A stretch of DNA of 16,340 nucleotides, from positions 1 to 16,340 of the forward strand of contig JBFKQZ010000041.1 of assembly GCA_041627475.1 (NCBI GenBank). The letters are read 5' to 3'. Below are positions 12,004-16,340 of this stretch, piece by piece. Both the position numbers and the translations under genes were made by a program. The stretch comes from JBFGFG01 sp041627475 (GTDB lineage Bacteria; Actinomycetota; Nitriliruptoria; Nitriliruptorales; Nitriliruptoraceae). The notes under the pieces are model-generated. The model did no database searches. It saw only the letters and a program-made list of their open reading frames with translations, and had not been told where the DNA came from. Numbering within the stretch: position 1 is the stretch's first letter; every line of letters starts with the position of its first letter.

Positions 12004-13467
12004 TCAGACGTCGAGGTAGGCGGCGAGCCCGTGGCGGCCGCCCTCGCGGCCGATCCCGGACTCCTTGAAGCCACCGAACGCGGCGGTCGGGTCGAAGCGG
12101 TTGAACGTGTTGGCCCAGACGACGCCGGCCTGCAGCTGCTGTGCCATCCAGAACGTGCGGCTGCCCTTCTCGGTCCAGACGCCGGCCGACAGCCCGTAGC
12201 GGGTGTCGTTGGCCTTGGTCACGGCCTCCTCGGGGGTGCGGAACGTGAGCACGCTCAGCACCGGGCCGAAGATCTCCTCGCGTGCCACGGGGTTCGCCGG
12301 CTCCACGTTGGTCATCACGGTCGGCGCGAACCAGTTGCCGCCGTTGGCCGGCAGCTCGCAGGGGGCCTGCCACAGCTCGGCACCGGCCTGCACGCCCCGG
12401 TCGACGATGGCCTCGATGCGCTCGAGCTGCTCGGGCGAGTTGATGGCGCCGAGGTCGGTGTTCTTGTCCAGCGGGTCGCCGACGCGCAGGGTGCCGAGGC
12501 GGTCCTTCAGCTTGTCCAGGACGAGGTCGGCGACGGACTCCTGGACGAGCAGGCGCGAGCCGGCGCAGCAGACGTGGCCCTGGTTGAAGAAGATGCCGTC
12601 GACGATGCCCTCGACCGCCTGGTCGAGCGCGGCGTCCTCGAAGACGATGTTCGCGGCCTTGCCGCCCAGCTCCAGCGTCAGCCGACGTCCGGTGCCGGCA
12701 AGACGCCGCTGGATCTCCTTGCCGACCGCGGTCGAGCCGGTGAACGCGACCTTGTCGAGGTCGTCGTGGCCGACCAGCGCCGCCCCGGTGTCGCCGGCGC
12801 CGGTGACGATGTTCACCACGCCCGGCGGCAGGTCGGCCTGCTGGCAGATCGTCGCGAAGGCGAGCGCCGTCAGCGGTGTCGTCTCGGCGGGCTTCAGCAC
12901 GACCGTGTTCCCGCAGGCGAGCGCCGGCGCGATCTTCCACGCGAGCATCAGCAGCGGGAAGTTCCACGGGATGACCTGCCCGGCGACGCCGAGCGGCTGC
13001 GGGTCGGGGCCGTACCCGGCGTGGTGGAGCTTGTCCGCCCAGCCGGCATGGTGGAAGAAGTGCGCGGCCACCGTGGGGACGTCCACGTCACGCGACTCGC
13101 GGATCGGCTTGCCGTTGTCGATCGACTCGAGGACGGCCAGCTCACGGGCGCGGTCCTGCACCAGGCGTGCGATCCGGTAGAGGTACTTCGCGCGTTCGCT
13201 GCCGGGCATCGCGGCCCAGGCCGTCTGTGCGTCGCGCGCGGCGCGGACGGCGCGGTCCACGTCGTCGGCGCTGGCCACGGCGACCTCGGCCAGCGCGGCA
13301 CCGGTGGACGGGTCGCGGGTGGTGAGGCTCGCGTCGCTCGTGGCGTCGGTGAAGTCACCGCCGATGAACAGGCCGTAGCTGTCGGCGATCGACACGACGT
13401 CCCGTGCCTGGGGCGCGGGTGCGTACTCCCAGGTCGGGGTGACGAGGTCGGGGACGGTGGTGGACAC
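12004..13467 (-). CDS. NAD(P)-dependent aldehyde dehydrogenase
   Basis: This 487-aa enzyme oxidises an aldehyde to the acid using NAD(P). It has LFIGGDFTDA near the N-terminus, PWNFPL with oxyanion Asn169, LKPAE with Lys192, FTGSTAVG (242-249), LELGGK with general base Glu266, and FFNQGHVCCAGSR (293-305) with catalytic Cys300; the active site is complete. It ends at GRHGLAAYLDV and seems to lack the usual terminal tEvKtVw strand, which the next gene does encode. Downstream of deoC, acetaldehyde released by DERA is the most reasonable substrate (inference). Start GTG 13467 follows GGAG by 6 nt; the longer open frame upstream overlaps the membrane-protein gene and is rejected. TAGGTT 31 nt upstream could be an internal promoter. 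Confidence 0.92.
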   Translation of the reverse strand: MSTTVPDLVTPTWEYAPAPQARDVVSIADSYGLFIGGDFTDATSDASLTTRDPSTGAALAEVAVASADDVDRAVRAARDAQTAWAAMPGSERAKYLYRIARLVQDRARELAVLESIDNGKPIRESRDVDVPTVAAHFFHHAGWADKLHHAGYGPDPQPLGVAGQVIPWNFPLLMLAWKIAPALACGNTVVLKPAETTPLTALAFATICQQADLPPGVVNIVTGAGDTGAALVGHDDLDKVAFTGSTAVGKEIQRRLAGTGRRLTLELGGKAANIVFEDAALDQAVEGIVDGIFFNQGHVCCAGSRLLVQESVADLVLDKLKDRLGTLRVGDPLDKNTDLGAINSPEQLERIEAIVDRGVQAGAELWQAPCELPANGGNWFAPTVMTNVEPANPVAREEIFGPVLSVLTFRTPEEAVTKANDTRYGLSAGVWTEKGSRTFWMAQQLQAGVVWANTFNRFDPTAAFGGFKESGIGREGGRHGLAAYLDV

Positions 13468-13492
13468 GATGGGCTCCGATGGAGGCAGGTCG

Positions 13493-13498
13493 AACCTA
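13493..13498 (-). promoter_or_regulatory. Candidate internal promoter before the ALDH gene
   Basis: On the minus strand TAGGTT runs from 13498 to 13493, 31 nt before GTG 13467. It overlaps the TAG stop codon of the upstream membrane-protein gene. It may give the ALDH pair extra transcription independent of deoC. Confidence 0.3.
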
Positions 13499-14224
13499 CT
13501 GGGCAGGGGCTGCGCGGCGGTCCGCGCCGACGGGGCGGCGACGACGGTCGCGCCACGAGCGCTGGGCGTCGACGACCTGGGTGACGGCGAGGAGGGGGAG
13601 GAAGCCGACCACCAGCAGGTGGTCGGCGACGGCGGGGTCCAGCACGAGCCCGGCACCGACGAGTGCGATCGTCGAGATGGTCGCGCCGAGTGCGAACAGC
13701 CACTGCCCGGATCGCGCGGACACACGCTGCAGACAGGCCCACAGCCACCAGCCCGCGAGCGCACCGACCGGGAACAGCAGCGGCACCGCGAGCGGCCCGA
13801 ACTGCAGCCCGGGGGCGTAGGCGTCGGTGTCGACGAACGCGAGGTCGCTGGTGACCAGCAGCAGGAGGAACGTGCCCGCGAGCCAGGCGTGCGACAGCCA
13901 CAGCCAGCGGGGCGGACGGAGCTCGACGACCTGGCCGACGGCGAACGGGGCGAGTGCGACGGCGGCCCAGAACAGGGACATGCGCAGGGTCATGGCGACG
14001 TCGAGGGCGGCGCCGTGGAGGGCAGGGGCGACCCAGCCGACGAGGAGCAGGCCGACCACGGCCAGCGGCAGCCCGGCGGCCGGGGTGCGGGCCCAGCGGC
14101 GGTGCCGCGGCCCGCGTCGCGCGAGGTGGACCAGCGCGACGGCAGCGACGAGCCCGGCGACGACCCACGTGATCGTCGTCGCCGCGCCGTGCGGCCCCTC
14201 GAGGGCCGTCGCCACCTGTGCCAT
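13496..14224 (-). CDS. Seven-helix membrane protein of unknown function
   Basis: This 242-aa integral membrane protein has about seven hydrophobic segments (near 16-35, 48-66, 83-98, 107-127, 142-163, 174-195 and 202-220) and an Arg-rich, presumably cytoplasmic C-terminus (RSWRDRRRRP). I recognise no transporter signature, and the helices contain few charged residues. ATG 14224 overlaps the deoC stop as TGATG, so it is translated coupled to deoC. Position between deoC and the aldehyde dehydrogenase suggests a part in deoxyribose or aldehyde handling, such as uptake, but nothing in the sequence proves this. The longer open frame upstream is a shadow over deoC. Its stop is 28 nt before the ALDH start. 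Confidence 0.8.
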   Translation of the reverse strand: MAQVATALEGPHGAATTITWVVAGLVAAVALVHLARRGPRHRRWARTPAAGLPLAVVGLLLVGWVAPALHGAALDVAMTLRMSLFWAAVALAPFAVGQVVELRPPRWLWLSHAWLAGTFLLLLVTSDLAFVDTDAYAPGLQFGPLAVPLLFPVGALAGWWLWACLQRVSARSGQWLFALGATISTIALVGAGLVLDPAVADHLLVVGFLPLLAVTQVVDAQRSWRDRRRRPVGADRRAAPAQ

Positions 14225-15189
14225 CACGCGACGGGGATGTCGTCGCCGGCGGTGTAGGCGCCCGTGGTCTGGGTGCGACGCTGCCGCAGGAGGTCGTCGA
14301 GCAGGCTCGAGGCACCGAAGCGGTACAGCTCGGGCGTCAGCCACTCGGGTCCGGCGACCTCGTTGACGAGGACGAGGTACCGGATCGCGTCCTTCGCGGC
14401 GCGGATGCCGCCGGCGGCCTTCACGCCCCGGCGCTCGCCGGTCACGGCGTGGAAGTCGCGCACGGCCTGCAGCATGATCGTGGTGACCGGGCGGGTCGCC
14501 GCGGGCGACACCTTGCCGGTCGAGGTCTTGATCACGTCGCCGCCGGCGAGCAGCGCCAGCCACGAGGCGCGGCGGACGTTGTCGTAGGTCGCGAGCTCGC
14601 CGGTCTCGAGGATCACCTTGAGGTGGGCGTCGTGGTCGTGGCAGAGGTCCGCGATCGTGCGCACCTCCTCGAACACGTGGCCCCAGCGGCCGGCGAGGAA
14701 CGCACCGCGGTCGATGACCATGTCGATCTCGCGGGCCCCTGCGTCGAGGGCCATGCGGGTGTCCGCGAGCTTGACGTCCAGCGACGAGCGGCCGGACGGG
14801 AACGCGGTCGCGACCGAGGCGACGGCGACCCCGCTGTCACCGAGCGCGGCGACGGCCGTCTCGACCAGGTCGGGGTAGACGCAGACGGCGGCGACGCGGG
14901 GCGCGTCGGGCTGGGCCGGGTCCGGGTGCATGGCCTTCGCGCACAGCGAGCGGACCTTGCCGGGCGTGTCCTGGCCCTCGAGCGTCGTCAGGTCGACCAT
15001 CGAGATCGCGGCGTCGATCGCGCGCAGCTTGCTGTCCTTCTTGATCGAGCGGGTCGCCAGCTTGGCGACACGGTGCTCGAGGCCGACGGCGTCGACAGGA
15101 GGCAGGCCGGTGAGGAACCGCCGCAGCAGCACCTCGGAGTCGGCCGCCTCGGCGACCGAGGGGAGGTCGCCGGGGAGCGTCAGTGACAT
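14224..15189 (-). CDS. deoC: Deoxyribose-phosphate aldolase (DERA)
   Basis: This 321-aa class I aldolase splits 2-deoxyribose 5-phosphate into glyceraldehyde 3-phosphate and acetaldehyde in nucleoside catabolism. The Schiff-base Lys221 is in DVIKTSTGKVSPAATRP, the second catalytic Lys257 in GVKAAGGIR, and the acidic residue in EIDMVID (Asp156). It is about 60 residues longer than the E. coli-type enzyme, with an N-terminal helical extension. The C-terminal RFGASSLLDDLLRQ and tail TTGAYTAGDDIPVA are like the long DERA form, also found in animals, and carry a Tyr (312) near the end. ATG 15189 was chosen because it begins the recognisable protein; the longer frame upstream reads into intergenic sequence and the SDR gene. 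It is first in an operon with a membrane protein, two ALDH genes and a Nudix gene. Confidence 0.93.
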   Translation of the reverse strand: MSLTLPGDLPSVAEAADSEVLLRRFLTGLPPVDAVGLEHRVAKLATRSIKKDSKLRAIDAAISMVDLTTLEGQDTPGKVRSLCAKAMHPDPAQPDAPRVAAVCVYPDLVETAVAALGDSGVAVASVATAFPSGRSSLDVKLADTRMALDAGAREIDMVIDRGAFLAGRWGHVFEEVRTIADLCHDHDAHLKVILETGELATYDNVRRASWLALLAGGDVIKTSTGKVSPAATRPVTTIMLQAVRDFHAVTGERRGVKAAGGIRAAKDAIRYLVLVNEVAGPEWLTPELYRFGASSLLDDLLRQRRTQTTGAYTAGDDIPVA

Positions 15190-15225
15190 GCGATCGGTCC
15201 TGCGTCGACAGCGGGGCAGCAGACC

Positions 15226-15231
15226 AGCGTA
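15226..15231 (-). promoter_or_regulatory. Candidate -10 element of the deoC operon
   Basis: TACGCT is read on the minus strand from 15231 to 15226, 42 nt before ATG 15189. It is the same hexamer as in front of the MOSC gene. It lies in the 76-nt gap after the SDR gene, which favours a separate deoC promoter over read-through. Confidence 0.35.
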
Positions 15232-15265
15232 GGGCGGCACCGCGCGCGGCGCGTCACAGGTGGTG

Positions 15266-16036
15266 TCACAGTCCGCGCAGTGCGCCCCCGTCGACGGCCC
15301 AGGCTGCGCCGGTGACGTAGCTCGCGGCGGGGGAGAGGAGGAACGCGGCGACGCGGGCGAGCTCCTCGGGCTCGCCCAGTCGGCGCAGGGGGATGCGGGC
15401 GGCCGCGTCGGCGCGGATCTGGGCCCGGGTGGCACCACTGGACATGGCCCAGTCGTCCTCCAGTTGCCGCAGTCGCGCCGTGTCGTAGCGGCCGGGCAGC
15501 ACGACGTTGACCCGGATCCCGCGGGGGCCGAGCTCGTCGGCGAGCGACTTGCAGTACCCCCAGACCGCCGGGCGGGTGATGTTCGACGACGCCAGGCCCG
15601 CGATCGGCTGCTGCGACGAGGTCGACGTCAGGACCGCGATGGCACCCCCGGGGCCCATCGACCGGGCGACCTCCCGCACGACGCGGACCGGAGCGCGCAG
15701 CGAGACGTCGACGGCGGTGGCCAGGGCGTCGTCCCCGAGGTCGACGGCTGCGCCCGACGGGGGACCGCCGTGCGAGACGAACAGTCCGTGGACGTCGCCG
15801 TGCGCGGCCGTCGCCTGCTCGACGATGCGGCGCGGTGCGTCGTCGTCGGTGAGGTCGGCCACGACCACGCGCACGTCCTCCCCGAGGCGTGCCGCCGCTG
15901 TCAGCGTGCGGCCCTCGTCGCGGGCCACGATCGTGACCCGGGCGCCCTCGGCGACCAGCACCTCGGCCACGGCGAACCCGAGCCCACTGCTGGCACCGGT
16001 GACCACGACGTGGCGGTCGGTGAGTCCGAGGTCCAT
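15266..16036 (-). CDS. Atypical short-chain dehydrogenase/reductase
   Basis: This 256-aa protein has the classical SDR Rossmann fold: VVVTGASSGLG (10-20) for the dinucleotide, VADLTD (59-64) for the adenine ring, and a C-terminal end typical of FabG-like enzymes (LLSPAASYVTGAAWAVDGG). The active site is unusual. In the expected YxxxK position it reads GLASSNITRPAV: Ser138 is present, but the Tyr position holds Ser151 (or Asn152) and the Lys position Arg155. NNAG is replaced by SHGG. A known SDR subgroup carries such an SN-x-x-R pattern, so this is probably inherited rather than a decay product. Activity as an oxidoreductase is therefore uncertain. It is divergent from glyS and 76 nt upstream of deoC. 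The ribosome site before ATG 16036 is weak. Confidence 0.87.
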   Translation of the reverse strand: MDLGLTDRHVVVTGASSGLGFAVAEVLVAEGARVTIVARDEGRTLTAAARLGEDVRVVVADLTDDDAPRRIVEQATAAHGDVHGLFVSHGGPPSGAAVDLGDDALATAVDVSLRAPVRVVREVARSMGPGGAIAVLTSTSSQQPIAGLASSNITRPAVWGYCKSLADELGPRGIRVNVVLPGRYDTARLRQLEDDWAMSSGATRAQIRADAAARIPLRRLGEPEELARVAAFLLSPAASYVTGAAWAVDGGALRGL

Positions 16037-16086
16037 GCGCAGTCCGTCCGTCGGTGGCGCCGAGGTGGGGCGCAGGCTGCCACGTC

Positions 16087-16094
16087 GCTAGCCT
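16087..16094. promoter_or_regulatory. Shared GCTAGC in the SDR-glyS divergent region
   Basis: The palindrome GCTAGC (16087-16092) lies in the 101-nt region between two divergent genes. On the plus strand it yields TAGCCT (16089-16094), a candidate glyS -10 49 nt before ATG 16138. On the minus strand it yields TAGCGA facing the SDR gene. Divergent promoters may therefore overlap here. Confidence 0.3.
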
Positions 16095-16137
16095 CGGCGT
16101 CGTCCGCCAGATCCCCACCAGCCCCGGAGGACGTCCG

Positions 16138-16340
16138 ATGAGCGACGCCCCTGCACCTTCCGTGACCGTCGAGCTCGCCACGATCGTGGAGCTCTGCAAG
16201 CGACGCGGCATCATCTTCCCGACCGCCGAGATCTACGGCGGTGTGCGCTCGACGTGGGACTACGGCCCCCTCGGCGTCGAGCTCAAGGAGAACGTCAAGA
16301 AGCAGTGGTGGCGCCACATGGTGCAGCTGCGCGACGACGT
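16138..16340 (+). CDS. glyS: Glycyl-tRNA synthetase, N-terminal fragment
   Basis: The first 67 codons of a class II glycyl-tRNA synthetase of the single-chain (alpha-2) type are present and the gene runs off the window. The marker is RRGIIFPTAEIYGGVRSTWDYGPLGVELKENVKKQWW, spread over about residues 22-58, which includes the motif 1 region of this enzyme. It charges tRNA-Gly with glycine. ATG 16138 follows GGAGG (16126-16130) by 7 nt. In many actinobacteria glyS lies near uppS and recO, in agreement with the rest of the window. Confidence 0.93.
   Translation, partial: MSDAPAPSVTVELATIVELCKRRGIIFPTAEIYGGVRSTWDYGPLGVELKENVKKQWWRHMVQLRDD

Noticed and set aside
11993..12967. Upstream extension of the half-ALDH frame, as evidence of a fused gene
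   Set aside because: The upstream part is the full ALDH gene read in the wrong frame, not a domain. The split into two genes stands unless a sequencing frameshift is shown, and the ALDH ends with a normal stop at 12004.
11995..13584. Long plus-strand open frame (529 codons) opposite the ALDH gene
   Set aside because: A shadow of the ALDH, whose active-site residues are all on the minus strand; no family resemblance.
1..16340. tRNA, rRNA, CRISPR array, insertion sequence, phage or toxin-antitoxin system
   Set aside because: Both strands were read for spaced direct repeats, terminal inverted repeats, tRNA-like GTTCGA arms and transposase or integrase motifs; nothing convincing was found.

Overview
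The window is about 16.3 kb of very GC-rich DNA (roughly 70% or more by eye) with GC-biased third codon positions, frequent GTG starts and tightly packed genes. The trio histidine phosphatase / DUF3090 / SCO1664-like protein is essentially an actinobacterial signature, and recO, uppS and glyS near each other is an actinobacterial arrangement. I infer an actinomycetote, perhaps a non-model or deep-branching one, but the sequence alone does not fix the genus. No rRNA, tRNA, CRISPR array, transposase, integrase or phage gene was seen.

Layout. 1-300: the 3' end of an alpha/beta hydrolase (+). 304-825 (-): a coiled-coil single-pass membrane protein, divergent from a MOSC-domain protein (949-1599, +). 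1651-4339 (+): a compact operon of phosphatase, DUF3090, SCO1664-family kinase-like protein and recO, with overlaps or gaps of at most 9 nt. 4449-5276 (+): ppk2, with its own promoter region. 5325-7247 (-): an Rrf2-family Fe-S-type regulator followed by a copper nitrite reductase fused to a C-terminal cupredoxin, with a palindromic operator in front. 7337-8095 (+): uppS. 8096-8446: a mostly intergenic stretch with a possible small ORF and an unusual AT-rich island. 8447-9871 (+): a Tat-exported M14 carboxypeptidase, converging with no gap on a LysE exporter (9872-10495, -). 10533-15189 (-): a likely operon deoC, seven-helix membrane protein, full-length aldehyde dehydrogenase, catalytically dead half aldehyde dehydrogenase, Nudix/CoA-pyrophosphatase. 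15266-16036 (-): an atypical short-chain dehydrogenase, divergent from the 5' end of glyS (16138 onward, +).

How the genes work together. The Rrf2-nirK pair looks like a self-contained nitrite-to-NO module with built-in electron delivery and its own sensor. The deoC cluster looks like deoxyribose 5-phosphate catabolism: DERA would release acetaldehyde, which the aldehyde dehydrogenase would oxidise. That enzyme and its inactive partner together look like a split version of the two-domain ALDH16 enzymes. The phosphatase/DUF3090/SCO1664 trio is a conserved but functionally unassigned actinobacterial unit. It pairs a predicted PI3/4-kinase-fold protein with a phosphatase and a zinc-knuckle protein, and is here co-transcribed with recO. 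The accessory genes lie between the conserved markers recO, uppS and glyS.

A recurring TA-N3-T hexamer sits about 30-50 nt upstream of most genes that appear to begin a transcript. It is the best candidate for the housekeeping -10 element here.
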